A DNA stretch of 61,114 nucleotides from Cercozoa sp. M6MM (lineage: Eukaryota > Endomyxa: Ascetosporea): NCBI GenBank assembly GCA_040357565.1, contig JBDODJ010000065.1. The stretch is one strand, 5' to 3'. Below are positions 1 to 11,043 of the stretch, piece after piece; within the stretch, counting starts at the first letter, position 1; each line of letters opens with the position of its first letter. The translations under genes and the position numbers were made by a program. The notes beneath the pieces are model-generated. The model did not search any database. It had not been told where the DNA came from and saw nothing but the letters and a program-made list of their open reading frames with translations.

Positions 1-76
1 GGACGAGGAAGCAACTGTCGAAGGACAACTAGCCTCCCAGCAGGCACCGGACCGAGAGGTCCCCGACATAGACTAG
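1..76 (+). other. C-terminal end of an ORF entering from the left edge
   Basis: An open frame enters the window and stops at 74-76 (TAG). Its 24 visible residues are acidic and Gln-rich and end in VPDID. The stop codon lies inside the left arm of a strong hairpin. The family cannot be told from this tail. It could be the end of a host gene or of a mobile element; the nearby dispersed repeat makes the second option worth considering, but nothing here proves it. Confidence 0.35.
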
Positions 77-113
77 GCCACCACTCACAGCAGTGGTGGC
101 CCTAAGTCTATGT
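66..113. repeat. Perfect-armed hairpin over a stop codon
   Basis: The left arm at 66-85 and right arm at 92-113 are complementary over 20 positions, apart from two extra bases in the right arm, with a 6-base loop (cacagc). It begins within the last codons of the ORF that ends at 76. It may be a transcription or 3'-end structure, or an element terminus. Confidence 0.75.
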
Positions 114-236
114 CCGTTTGTTTGTTTTGTTTAGGTATCGAGTGGAGAGACGGGAGGACGACGACGGGACGACCCGACGCCGCCTGCGACGCCTCTCTAC
201 TTGTAGCCCGCTACCTGCACCAACCATGAAGTCGAC

Positions 237-360
237 TTCGATGTCTGGGGAACGTCAAAAGGGGAGCTGTATGGTCCTACCCTAAGCGGGCGGTAGACAC
301 GGCCATGCTCTTGTGACCCACCCCAGACTGGTGCAGGGGAACTACATAGTTGGTTTCCTA
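237..360 (+). repeat. Dispersed repeat, copy A
   Basis: Shares a mosaic of near-identical blocks with 29243-29366: tcaaaaggggag, ccaccc or taccctaa, gcgggcggt, gactg, and caggggaactgcat or ctacat, in the same order and spacing. Identity looks to be about 75 percent by eye, so the copies are old. Copy A lies just downstream of the ORF tail and hairpin and may be part of the 3' region of that unit. No coding capacity is visible in it. Confidence 0.7.
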
Positions 361-641
361 GAAGACTCAACTAACTTGTTGTAGGCAATTAAATCAGCCC
401 AAAGGGACGTATTAAGTGCAAAGGGATGAAGCTCCGCAGAAGGAAGCTGTGTAGATGCCTGCAATCAAAGTGCGTGAGCCGCGGAAAGTCTTTACTGCGG
501 AGTGCTGTTTGGTTGCCCACGTCGCATTAGGTAAGTAAAGTGGGAGTTGACATGAATAATGCATGCCTCGTGCACTGCAATACGCAAAAGAAAAACTGAA
601 ATCAGGTTGGATTGAGTCGAGCCCTAGCTAGAGAAGGATGT
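361..641. other. Intergenic, nothing recognised
   Basis: Mixed-composition DNA with short open frames only. It ends in the 3' flank of the minus-strand gene that stops at 642. No repeat, RNA gene or clear promoter was seen. Confidence 0.5.
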
Positions 642-1300
642 CTACTCGGCGGCCGCAAGCAGCTTCTCGGCAACATGGCTCTCGAGCTTGAGCACGAGGC
701 CGTCTTCGGTCGGCTTGGGCATCTTGGACACTGCCTGGCCCTGAGCAAGCTTGTGGGCCACGTAGGCGCGGTTGGCGGCGTCAAAGTACGTGTGACGCGG
801 CGGACGGTCCGGGATCTCGATCTGCGTATGTGTGTCGAGGTGCGTGTGACGTTAAAGAAAGGAAGGAAGGAGAGGCAGTACGTTAAAGTAGTTCGCCCAG
901 ACGCGGCGGTAGAAGAGCTCGCCAAACGGGTCGTACGAGAAGGCGTCGCGCGACAGCTCGCAGTCCGGCACGGTGAAGTGGATCTTGCGGTGCATCGTCT
1001 CACTCTCGTGTCGCAGCATCGCGTAGTCCTCCTCCAGCGCCTGTAGTGCATCAGTCGCCCTCTTCCGAGTTCCTTTAATGAAAGAAGCAAACAACGCACC
1101 TGCTTGAGGAAGCTCGGGTCGAGCGACGACCACGAGAGGCTGCGGCCGAGTGCCAGGGAGGCCCAGCCGACACCGAGCGCGCACGGCATCAGCACCCACT
1201 TGATGAAGCGCTCGAAACGGTAGTAGAACGGACGCGACGGGTCGCTTCGCGGCGTGCCGCCTCGGGCCACCGCCGACGCCACAAACGAACGTCGCTGCAC
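642..1300 (-). CDS. Probable mitochondrial single-pass membrane protein (unrecognised)
   Basis: Three exons read well on the minus strand: about 1300-1101, 1043-888 and 823-642. The introns are short, with GT donors and CAG acceptors. The visible protein is about 180 residues. It starts with an Arg/Ser/Ala-rich stretch like a mitochondrial presequence (QRRSFVASAVARGG), followed by one hydrophobic segment (WVLMPCALGVGWASLAL), a charged helix and a soluble C-terminus ending in KLLAAAE. No in-frame ATG lies between the upstream stop and 1300, so a further 5' exon is needed and the true start is unknown. I do not recognise the family. Size and layout would suit an accessory subunit of an inner-membrane complex, but that is inference. 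Confidence 0.6.
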
Positions 1301-1854
1301 GCGAGCCTGCGCAACATTGCTTGATCAGTCACAAACGAAAGAAAAAAGAAACAGCATGACCCCATCAAAGCAAAAGCGCAAGCAAAAAAACGCTGTCAGG
1401 GAAATTGGCTGCATGCGTATATCTGCTAGTCAGGGAGAATCGTATGCATCGTACCGCTTGGAACACTGCCTGACGAGCCAGCATCACTGTCGAGCGTTCG
1501 CCACGCCAAGAAAAAACAACGAGAAAGCCAAGTGCAACTAGCACGCAGACAACTGTCTGTGCGAGCAAGATCAAGTGCACCGCGCTGAGAAGCTGCCACA
1601 CGGCTGCGCTGCACTAGCTGGGCCTCGGGCTCAAGTCGGTCCAGACCGAGCCGAAAATGTACAGACCGTTTTTTTTAACAGCCTGTTCTGGTTCCGGTTC
1701 CTTTTCTGATGCCGGTTCCTTTTCTGCCGGTTCCTGGTTCCAATTTTTGTTTTCCTTTCACTTTTGTGTCTGAGATTAGTAGAGAACCCGACTTCCATAA
1801 TCCCGACGGTAGTGCCACACCAGGTTAACCACTAAACAGAATCTTGTCGATCCA
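1301..1854. other. Intergenic with short direct repeats
   Basis: This region should hold the missing first exon of the minus gene ending at 642 and the promoter of the plus gene starting at 1855. At about 1684-1742 the motif ccggttcc(ttttctg) is repeated four times in slightly varied form. No TATA box was seen close to 1855. Confidence 0.5.
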
Positions 1855-3657
1855 ATGGCCGCAAGATCGCCTATCGTTGTGAACAACGAGAGCTCCGACC
1901 AAGCCTTGCAGAGCTTTCGTGATCTGTGCCAGGAGGTCACTGCACTCGCCGATGACGGTCAAAACGTGTCCCTTGTCTTCGACTGTAAATTCAACCGCTG
2001 TTTCTATTTATCCTTGTTCCTGATTGTTCGAATGTGTGCCAGGTGAAGGCAGTGCGCTGGGTCTCCCGCATGGAACGATTGACATGGTGCAACTGTCACT
2101 CTTGAGTCGAAACCTTGATTTCAATGGTGACCTTGGGTAACGTGCGTCCTTTCTTTTCGTAAACTCTTTATTGATTTTTGCCTTGCAGACCCGAAGACAA
2201 CGACGTCTTTCTGGTGGAAGTCGGACAGAACAAACACGGGGATACGCTTGATCGCATTACCGCTCTATTTGAGCACGCTGGCGTTACTTTGTTTGGCTGG
2301 GGTAAGTTTACTCAACATGTAGTAGCCGTTGTTGCCTGAAGTTCTCTGGGAGAGGAGTGAATATGCAGGTCTACGCGCCGACTTCGCGGCACTCAAAACG
2401 CTGATGCGACTGGATGCAAAGTTTGTCGACTTACAGGTAAATTACATTGCTTTCTATTTATTGATACTGGTTTCACGTTCGTGAAAGGAGTCAAAGCACT
2501 TCATAATGTCTGTGCAGGCAATGTTGGCACCAGCACATGTAGACGTGACAACCGAGAAGCGACTCGAGTCGTTGAGCAAATACTGTCAGGGGTGACTTAA
2601 GTTATTTTCAATTAACGTGTGTCAGTGTGCCTGAACGTGACTTTTGCCTCCAGGAACGGAATTCACTCCCACATGGCCTCAAAGAAGCGCGACACTGTAG
2701 CTGAAAACTACATGAAAACTTTGCAGGCCGGTACGTATAAACAGTCAAGTAAGTAAGTTACGATGATGCTTCATGTGTTTCGACGTAGGTGAGTGGCATC
2801 CGAGCCACTGGTACCCTAGTACCCTGAGTGGGGACATGCTCGACTACGCCGCTGACGACATTTCCCTGATTCGTGTAAGACCTCTTTGATTTATCAGTAT
2901 TACCCACAATGCCTTCAGTTCTGCAGTAATTTGTGTGTGATTCCTATTTCAGACTGTGGCAACTCGTATGCTGCCACGTTTCACGGCTTCTCAGTGGCAG
3001 CACTGCATGCAGCGTACCCTGGCGCTTAAGAAACGTGCAGATCTGTAAGACAACTTCAACTAAATATCTAAATATTTATTGACGGATACCGATACAAATG
3101 ACATTTAGACTGATTATTTACCTTAAACAGCGAGTTTATGGTGCATATCCAAATGACCTACTTCGACGAGTACATGGCCAAGTGGCTGTTGTCCCAAACG
3201 CCGGCTGAGTTCGCAAAGAAGACTTATGCGGTACCAACTTGGCCAGGCAAGCCTCTTTGTAAATTGATTTCTTGCTTGTGAAACTGCAGAACCAAATTCC
3301 GCAGCGCTACGGGCGACTGCTTGAGATGTCCGACTTGCTGCGTTACCTTGCCAGCAAGGGCACGGCTGTCTCCAGCACAATCAACACACTTAGCTCGATG
3401 CACACTACGGTAAAATCAGTTTACCCTCATTAGAAGATACTGGGCAGTACGTCTACGTCCGGGTAGAGTCTCAAGTTCAAACGATTCTTGCAGCGTCGCG
3501 GACATACAGGGTAATAAATGCACTCACAGTTGAACATTCATTTTGTCACGTCACACCGTGACTACTTATCATGTTTGACACGGATAGAGCCGCAACTCAG
3601 CTGGACAAGTACGCAACGGCAATGAGAGCCGAGGCGGTGCGACGACGCATTATTTAA
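1855..3657 (+). CDS. DEDDy-type 3'-5' exonuclease domain protein
   Basis: About 12 exons (1855-1984, 2043-2136, 2189-2301, 2369-2436, 2518-2591, 2654-2730, 2789-2873, 2953-3044, 3131-3230, 3290-3409, then two short ones) join in frame into a protein of about 340 residues. Exo I is VFDCEG (DxE), Exo II is LRADFAALKTL (Asp), and Exo III is MLDYAADDISLI (YxxxD). All acidic metal-binding residues of the DEDDy RNase D/WRN/EXD fold are therefore present. A helical C-terminal part of about 120 residues follows the nuclease and ends in ARRRII. Family knowledge says such enzymes trim RNA or DNA 3' ends with two metal ions; the substrate here is unknown. The N-terminus has no organelle signal. The gene runs tail-to-tail with the TBC1D19-like gene, with stops only 46 bp apart. 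Confidence 0.85.
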
Positions 3658-3702
3658 GTTTAGACGTACCGCGTCACTCACAGGAAAGGTCTTCGAGTCG
3701 TC

Positions 3703-5994
3703 TCATTCTTCCGGTGTCTCTTGACTTTCGTGTGCACCGTTTGACCCGTTGAGTGCGAACGCATTGTACCCAGTGACGGTGTCAAGGAAGGCACACAGTA
3801 GAACATCGATGTCGATCATCTGATTGCACCATACATATACCGTACCGCACTATAATACTCAGTGTACGAGGTACTAAAGGTACATACCGTGAGATCGCTA
3901 AAAACCGCCTTGAGCGACGCATCGTCGCTGCACTGCAGTGCCAGTGTTTCATGTGCCGAAAAGATTGCCGCAGCCTAATGCAGAACTTTAAAACTCGAAC
4001 AGAGCGAGAGAAAGTTGCAAAAGTCTGTAAGTTAATAATAATTACCAAAGCAACAAGCGGCTGCAAGGAGTCAAAGCCGAGGCACAAGTCCCACACTCTC
4101 AGTGTCTGTGCCGGCCGAAGCACTCCTTCGTATCCGGCAAACAAACAGTAGCACCACTGATTTAAGCTCGAACGGTGATACCTGCGAAAGCACTGAAGAT
4201 CCAAGGGAAGACGATCTGCGTTGGATGCACTCCGTGTGAAATGCAGTGTGTGTACGCTGAACAAAAAATGCATCCAACGCCGATACAGATTACTGTTTGT
4301 TGCTCGGTACATTTACAAAGTTCCCCCAGGGTGAATTACCCGAGGAAGCGCAGTGGTATGCAATCTCTTCAAACTGCAAGCACAGTCGCAAGATGCTATC
4401 GCGGCACGTCGAGATCAGATGAAGTCGGCAAAAGTACTCGACGTACAGCTCGCGAAAGCACTGTACTCGCACACACTGTCACTGATAAGATGGCTTTGAC
4501 CACTGACAGAGGAAAGAACGAACCCTGTAGATATCGCGTGTGTTTTCGCCGAACACATAGCACAGTGGCGCGACCAGAGTCTACAACACGACACTAATTC
4601 CCTTATATTGCATGTTAGGTTGAGTTTGGTCTATTGCGCAGATTGTATGTACTCTTCACAAACATACGCACATGGAATGAAACGCAATGACGCCGCTCGG
4701 TGGCACGTGACACGGTTGTTGCGATGGTGCCCGTATCAGTGGTGCTGAGGAGACTAAGACATGGTAAAGTCTAACAACGTACAACGTGGAGTACCAGTCA
4801 GCGGGGCAGTTGTCACGCGAAGAGGAGTGCGTTCGGCGATGCTTTCGTCGTGAGAGAAACACAACACCGTTTGTGCAACTTGATTCTCAAACACAAAGTA
4901 GTCCGGCATGTCGAGTGTCGCATGCAAGTCGCTGAGTGTTAGAACATCGCAACACAGCTCCCTGCTCCCAAAAGACAATGACACCAGACGCGAGAAAGCC
5001 ATCGTACAATACAATACCAATTTGCAACGCGCTCGCACAGCTCCGAGAAGCTCAACGACTTGGCCTTATCGTTTTTGGTGTCCGTTTGATTGTTAATGTC
5101 AAGCAACTTTGCCCACAGTGTCTTGCGGTAAACGGCAACTTGAGGTGCGCCACCACAGAGAAGCAGCCTGATTTCGCCGATGCCAGCTTCGGACTCGAGG
5201 AATTGAGGCGCCTTGTCGCCTTGCAGTTGCGATCGGTGTACCCTCATCCACAAGTCCTTTCAAAGCATTCGGTAGCACTGATTGATTCGCAGCATTGAAG
5301 TATGAGGTGGTGTTCAGTACAGCTTCATCGCGTGCCTCGAGGTAGTACTGGCCGAAGCTCGCCCATAAGTTCTGCCACGGTGTCAGTTCGCTCGAACTCT
5401 GGGTAGCGTTTCGCGACTTTGCCAAATCTGCAGCAGTGAGATTGAAGAACGACCGCGCATTCCTTTGACGACTCGCATTGCCACTGCTCCGTCGCTCGCA
5501 ATCCGATTCAACAGTGTCCGGACGCAACTCCAGCAATGCTCGTATCACGTCATGCGACGAATAGGCAAAGTTGCGTTGTCTCAAACAAGCGAGCGTGTCT
5601 TGCGGTGACTGCAAGCACTGTGTTTGCCTGTGTCTGTAGAAAAGAAAGAACTGAATGCGACTATACACACCGTAGTTCGCACTTGTAGAAGTGGTTTCTT
5701 CTTCGCTGCCGCGAAGGAACGAATCTACGTGTGTGCCAATGAGCAAGTGTGGGATGAGTGAACTCGTACTTGAAAACGAAGTCTTGTGTCCCATGATAAC
5801 CTTGCTCGCGCAACAAACGGGAATTCGTCCTCAAACGGGTACTCCAGAAAACCGTCTCGATTGCTTCCAGATGACTCATCACTCGCTACCTTCAGGCCGT
5901 CTTCCTCTTCGACATTTGGACAGCGGTTTTGGAGCCGTTCTGCCTGTCTGCGCTTTTCTCGGTGGTTGCGATATGCTGCAAACTCGCTTGTCAT
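3703..5994 (-). CDS. TBC1D19: TBC1D19-like Rab GTPase-activating protein
   Basis: Minus-strand exons read in the order of human TBC1D19. An N-terminal charged region (RNHREKRRQAERLQNRC) is followed by FAYSSHDVIRALLELR (human YAPKDFLEVLINLR). Then comes the TBC start YRKTLWAKLLDI, then DMPDYFVFENQV and VLCFSHDESIA (human YYFVFEDYL and VLLCFSRDTSV). Next are PSGVIAFHSM, a REL helix with EYFCRLHLIS and LRLCLQFEE, then LFAGYEGVLRP with LRVWDLCLGFDSLQPLVAL (human WDRILGYNSLEILAV). The last exon, 5' end near 3795, reads DIDVLLCAFLDTVTGYN and ends in QETPEE. The start at 5994 (MTSEFAAYRN) is the first ATG in frame and is tentative. The catalytic Arg and Gln fingers typical of many TBC proteins are not obvious, as in TBC1D19 generally. 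Role inferred: membrane traffic control. Confidence 0.85.
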
Positions 5995-6225
5995 TGCCGA
6001 GTTGCACAGCCGTGCCAGTATGCGTTGTAGCAAGATCGCTGGTACTCTGAAAGTGCCCAACTACCGCAGAGCATGGTGGTAAATTTATATGTAAATTTAC
6101 GTGATTTTGCTCACTCCGCGCGGACTCGAATAAATATGGCATGTTTGATTGAACGGCACAGTCCCTGATTGATATCTAGTTCCGTAGATTTTGGCCGACA
6201 CGAAAGCTCGGAACTGTACTTATAC
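5995..6225. promoter_or_regulatory. Shared divergent promoter of TBC1D19-like and RNF32-like genes
   Basis: Only about 230 bp separate the two divergent starts. The block contains the AT-rich stretch aaatttatatgtaaattta (6081-6099) and one exact copy of the palindrome TCCGCGCGGA at 6115-6124. Bidirectional use is inferred from orientation alone. Confidence 0.5.
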
Positions 6226-7651
6226 ATGCAAGGATCGCAGCGGTACTCCACGGGAGAAGCGCATCGCCGAAGGAAAAACTCCTTGTCTCCCGCGTCTCTT
6301 AACGTCGCTGTGGTGTGTGCTGCTCTACAAGATCACGCAGTCAGGAAGAGCAACAAACTTCCAGCTTCGCGCGACCCGCGTCGACATTTGACTCTTGCAC
6401 AGGCAAGTTGTGGTTTTCGAACCGAGACATTCATATTTGAGCCGCGAAATGTAGAAACTGAACTTGGTTAAACGGCCTCCTACCCCACTAAGCGAAGAGA
6501 AATGGCTCTCGCTGCGTCAACAAGCAATCGAAAGGCAGTACTATGACAGACCCTGCGTGATATGCCACCAGCCATTCCAGAAGCGAAAGCAAGCGGTACT
6601 CTCGTGTGGGCACGTCTTCCACGTCAAGTGCATTGTCTCCTTTGAACGGTTTAGTCGAACCCGTCAGTGCCCTCTATGCCGCGTTGAAGACTATGAACGC
6701 ATACAAGTATTTGCAGTTTGCACTTGAGTTCAGTTGTCACCTCATTCATAGTGCGAAGACGGCAAGAAACTGTGGCAGCACAAGGCAGCAGTGACAGTGC
6801 AAGCATGCTTCCGTGGCCGCCGGTGTCGCCAGGAAACGTTAAGGCTGTTACGGAGTGACCCGAAGTCCATCCTGTGCTACTCCCATTTAATGCGTTCGCT
6901 TGAACTTCGAACTGCTGCATACGAAGTTGTGCGTCTGGAGATGCGTCGGAAACAATCGTTCAACGAGGTGCTTGCCCATGCCAGTGCGGCAATGAAAGCT
7001 GCGCGAACGATGCGAGAACGCGTCGCTGAACGGGACGCGAAAAAGACAGAAGCGAAGAGGAGTGAGCCGTCACCACAATGTCGCATGAGTATGCGCAAAC
7101 AAGAAAAGTGGGGCAAGGTGCTGCAAAAGTACCAAACGCGTGCCGAACAGCACGAAAAGGATATGCTCAAGCACGAAGTCTGCTGTTCAGACAGCGATAG
7201 CAGCGGTGACGACTCGGATTTTGAGGCATACAGCTGTGCTATCTGCCTCGAATCGGTCGCAATCGGGGTGGTTCAGCAGCTACTCGGCGAGGCGACGACG
7301 GCTATTCCCGAGAACCCTCGTCCTGTTGCATTGCTTTCCTGTGCTCATGCCTTCCATGCGCGGTACGCTCCTCTCTTTAGTGTTACACGCGGTTTTCAAC
7401 AAACCCGATATTGGTGCGACAGCTGCATCGATAGCTTCGAGCGATTCCAGCGTCCCTCGCGTGTCGCTATCGGCAGTTGGGAGCAAGCCATCGCGCACAG
7501 CCATCGCCCTCTTCGTTGCCCACTGGTACAGTCCCTGTGTTTGTTTGCAAAATAAGCCACACTCTGCAGTTTCCGGCAACGTATGTTTTTTATTTAGTGC
7601 CGGCAACGCTATCAGAAACTGGTTGCCGGGGTTTCGACATTTGATCAATGA
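6226..7651 (+). CDS. RNF32: RNF32-like double-RING, IQ-motif protein
   Basis: Five exons: 6226-6402, 6455-6706, 6752-7362, 7423-7525 and 7598-7651. The N-terminal signature KNSL, then VAVVCAALQDH and LTLAQKL, matches RNF32, as does the linker PPTPLSEEKW. The first RING is CVICHQPF, then CGHVFHVKC, then CPLC. An IQ-like helix (VTVQACFRGRRCRQE) follows, then a long basic coiled coil and an acidic DSDSSGDDSD patch. The second RING is CAICLESV, then CAHAFHARC, FERF and CPLCRQRY. The first intron is GC-AG (caggcaagt at 6401-6409, acceptor at 6454). Known role of the family: putative E3 ligase with calmodulin-type IQ binding, linked to sperm in animals. The ATG at 6226 is the first in frame. Confidence 0.9.
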
Positions 7652-7803
7652 GGCTGCCGGGGAGACCGTTCATGTAGACTACACTGCGCTGACAGTGATC
7701 ATGACCTTCGCCTTTCCGTCAGTTTGTCTAGTAGCTATAACCGTAGTGTCCCGAAACTGAACTACTGTACGTCCGGTCCCCGCCGCGCCCGGGATCATTT
7801 TGC

Positions 7804-8468
7804 TCACTTCATCGCACTCACCATCGCATCGATAACGTCGACGTTGTCGCGAATGAAGTCCCACTGCTCCTCGGTAAAGGAGCAGCCCTTGCTGCCATTC
7901 TTGGGTTCGCCAGTCTGCTTGTCCTCGTAGTACTGACTGAAGCGCACCAACTCTGTACACATAAATTTACACACGTAGTACAGTACATGTCGACATCACA
8001 GAAAAGAACTAAGCAGTACTCTTTCCGCGGAACTTTGACACCTGGACCCACTTCATCGTGCCTTTGTCAGACACGACAAGACAGTAGGTGTCGTCCCGCT
8101 TGTACTGAAGAAGCAAAAGCGGAGTCCATTTGAGACACACCGCACTGCGTGGAACGAGGGCCAGTGTGTACCTTGGCCACATCAATCTTCTTGCGGGCCT
8201 TCTTCTTTGCGGGCTCTTCGGCTTCAGCCTCTGCCTCATCTTCATCGCTCGGAGTCTGTGCAATCAAGGTTTTTCCTAAATTCTCGCCCCAGTTCCATGC
8301 ACACTGGATACCGGTTGGCGGCGCTTGTTCTTCTTTTGACCGGGTTCGTCTTCCCACTGCGGCTCCTCGAGATCCTCCGGTGTCACTATTGCACACAGCA
8401 AAGTGCAAAACCCCACCCCCCAGCAACCATAGAAAAGGAAATGTACGTCTCTCTTCCTCGGCACTCAT
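7804..8468 (-). CDS. SUB1: Transcriptional coactivator PC4/p15 (SUB1)
   Basis: Five exons on the minus strand. The N-terminus is acidic and then Lys-rich (MSAEEER, EEPQWEDEPGQ, DEDEAEAEAEEPAKKKARKK). The PC4 domain follows: YCLVVSDKGTMKWVQVSKF, FRGKKLVRFSQYYEDKQTG, NGSKGCSFTEEQWDFIRDN and VDVIDAMVSAMK, then the stop at 7804. This is the usual single-stranded-DNA-binding beta-sheet plus kinked helix, at about the family's normal length (roughly 130 aa). Family role: binds ssDNA and RNA polymerase II preinitiation complexes in the nucleus. It is tail-to-tail with the RNF32-like gene, 152 bp apart. Confidence 0.9.
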
Positions 8469-8794
8469 TATAGATACTGTTTTCCCAGAAGCAAAACTGG
8501 ATTGAAGTATTTTCCCACTTTTGCTCTTATCGATCAGTCGGTTGAAACGAATTCGAAGTGAAGTTATCCGGACAGCTGCTCTACGCGCCGGCGCCGCTGG
8601 AAAATGATAGAGAAAAGGGCGGGAGTATTAAACCCGTACAAAAAATGTACGAAAGTCGAAAATAATCGATTAAAAGAAAAGCAAAAAATTCAGCTGCTGA
8701 CTGTTTTGACGTGTGTATACTGTGATCGGAGTGCATTTTAGCGTGGAAAAGCCTGGTTCTGGCGTGTAGCCTTCGGCCTTTGTCTGTTGGCGTC
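8469..8794. promoter_or_regulatory. Divergent promoter region, SUB1 and membrane protein gene
   Basis: A 326-bp gap between two divergent starts. It holds AT-rich stretches near 8640-8700 (aatcgattaaaag) and no recognisable ORF. Nothing else was seen. Confidence 0.4.
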
Positions 8795-10961
8795 ATGTCG
8801 TTGGGTCAATTTCCTGGCGCGTTTCTGTCGTTTGACTTTGACCACATGTTGCAAGGTGATATCGCCAGATGGCACATGAGGCTTACAGAGTCACCAGTGG
8901 GCGTTCTGCTACTTGAACGGTGCCGCAGTGCTGCCGGAGTTTTGCGACGACGCAGTGACTTTTTGCTTCGCTTTTTGGAGTTCCACATTAAGTCTGGCGA
9001 AGTCGTTGCAATCAACGGAGCACGTGATGGCGGCGAAGACTTGAATTCAGAAGACGAATATCATTTTGATTACTCGCAAATGGTGACGTTTGGCGCCAAT
9101 ATTGCATTACTCCTGGGAGGAATCTACCTGGTACTGTACTACTGACTGACTGCGAGTAGAAAGTAATACTTTTTTGTGTTCAGTTGCTGCGACCAAGACA
9201 AGCTCTTCGACGAATCTCGGCACTTTCATTGTTCACCTTGCTGTTTGGACTGCTGCTGGATGCTTCAAGACCGGTGATTGCCTTGATTTCTGCTGTACGG
9301 TCGGAAGAGGACATGTGAGTTATGTGCTGGTTGCACATGTGCGATCCTTTATATGTTTCATTTGTGGGAGTAGTGAAAGCTGGCGTTCCTTGCTGTGTCT
9401 GGGAGATGTCGTTGTATGTGCTTTGATTGCTCTCGGTGTAACCACCATGCTTCGCAAGAGTCTCGATTCTCTCGGCCGATCTCTGGTACGCTTCCCTGTG
9501 TGTGTCTTTCTGTGAGAAAGAAATGTCCCGTGTTTCAGGTGCTCATGTGCGCCGCATCGCTTGCTGCACTGACGTTTCCACTGCTTGCGCGTTTGGTCGA
9601 CACCACATCGCAGTGCTGGCAACAGCTGCCGTTCCAGTGGCTGGAGTGCGCACGCTGCACCCTTGTGCAACTACAAAAACACAGTCTGTTCATGTCGGAG
9701 TTTGAGCGTGCTGAATCCTCGTTCCTTTCGTCGGTTTCGCTGCCGATTTTGACGCTGTCGCCGCTGTCCTCGCTGCCGTCCAAAGCGGCAGTTCTTGTGC
9801 CGCACGCACTCGCGATCGCGTTGGTGTGGAAACTCACTCGTCGTGCTCCTGGCCTCTTGATGACGCTGTGGATTCTTATCGCACTTGCGGCTGGTCGCGT
9901 GTATCTGCATGTTCCATTACTGGCTGATTTTGGTACCGATTTAGCTTGGAACAGTTCAAGAGCAGAGTGTATGATGCTTGTGATGGACAGGTGCCAGACT
10001 AGAAGAACTGGCGACGGCAACAGCAAGCACGCTCGGCACAGGTCCGGTCGGTCTTGTGTGGCACACCATGGTACAGATTACATCTCCGCACATATGTCCT
10101 TGTGTTTGCGATTATCTGTGTCAATCTAGACTGCGATGGAGTTGCTTGAGTCTGTCTGGACGTTGCTCGTGGTATCTCCTTCTTTGTGTACACGATCGTT
10201 CCATCGATGTGTGTGCGTGCCCAGCTGGGCTTGGCTCATAGTCGACGGAAACTGCTGTGGAAGCGTTTCCAGTCGCTGCTGGCGACACTACTGGTCTGCA
10301 TGGTTCCTTTTGGGTTTAAACTCGCATGTGTGTGCTGGTGTTTCAGGGCGCTCTCTTCGTGGCAACCTCGCTGTCGCTTCTGGCGAATCCGAGCTTTGCG
10401 CCCGATGAGGAGTACGGCACCTCTGCACCTTCCCTGACTCAGAGCGGTGTGATGGTTTGCTGTTTGCAGAGACGAGCGGATGAGACGAAAGTTCTTCCTG
10501 GCCAATGCTGCTGCAGCGCTGTTCTGCGCGTGGCTGTGCGCGCGAGTCGGCCCTCCTGCTGCCTCTTCCCAAAAACATCGCTACGTCCTCAGATCGGTTT
10601 TACCTCCTCTCGAACAGTGCACATGGTGTGCCAAGAATACAATGTGCCTGTTTTGCACTTTAGAAGCACAAACGAACTCTGCGCACAGTGGACTTAGACT
10701 CCTCAATCGACAGCAACTGCCCTTCTTCGCCCGATTGACATACATTTTGAATTGGAAGAACCACAACTGAACTACGATCTTTCCACTGTGCTGCTGAGTG
10801 CAGCTGTCCAACGCCTAGTAATACAGCTGGCACTTAAGCTTTCTGCTTTGCTTTGCTCGGCAGTATTGATTAAGGGTGCGCGAAGTGAGTACGACGATCG
10901 ATTGTTGAGTGGGGTCTTGTGCTCTGCATACACACAGGGCGCTAGTGTGGGGTTGCTCTAG
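8795..10961 (+). CDS. Unrecognised multi-pass membrane protein
   Basis: Starts MSLGQFPGAFLSFDF and continues through about eight exons. Hydrophobic segments include MVTFGANIALLLGGIYL, ISALSLFTLLFGLLLD, VVVCALIALGVTT, MCAASLAALTFPLLARL, LLMTLWILIALAAGR, SLLATLLVCMVPFGF and VIQLALKLSALLCSAVL, so about seven or eight membrane passes. Between them are a Cys-rich loop (WLECARCTLVQLQK) and a short acidic piece (PDEEYGTS). The C-terminal part is introduced by IDIHFELEEPQLNYDL. I do not recognise the family. The exon joins between about 10440 and 10740 are the least certain. Confidence 0.55.
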
Positions 10962-11043
10962 TTGTAAAGGAGGGATTCTTGTCAAGTTTACGGCTGATTG
11001 CCTCTTGTCAATTATACGACCGTGGCGAGGAGAAACCGTAGCA

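Noticed and set aside
647-656. NotI site (gcggccgc) suggesting vector sequence
   Set aside because: It lies in the last codons (AAAE) of a well-formed spliced gene, so it is native coding sequence.
9999-10193. Short minus-strand ORFs opposite the membrane-protein gene
   Set aside because: No splice sites or family similarity; shadows of the plus-strand exons.
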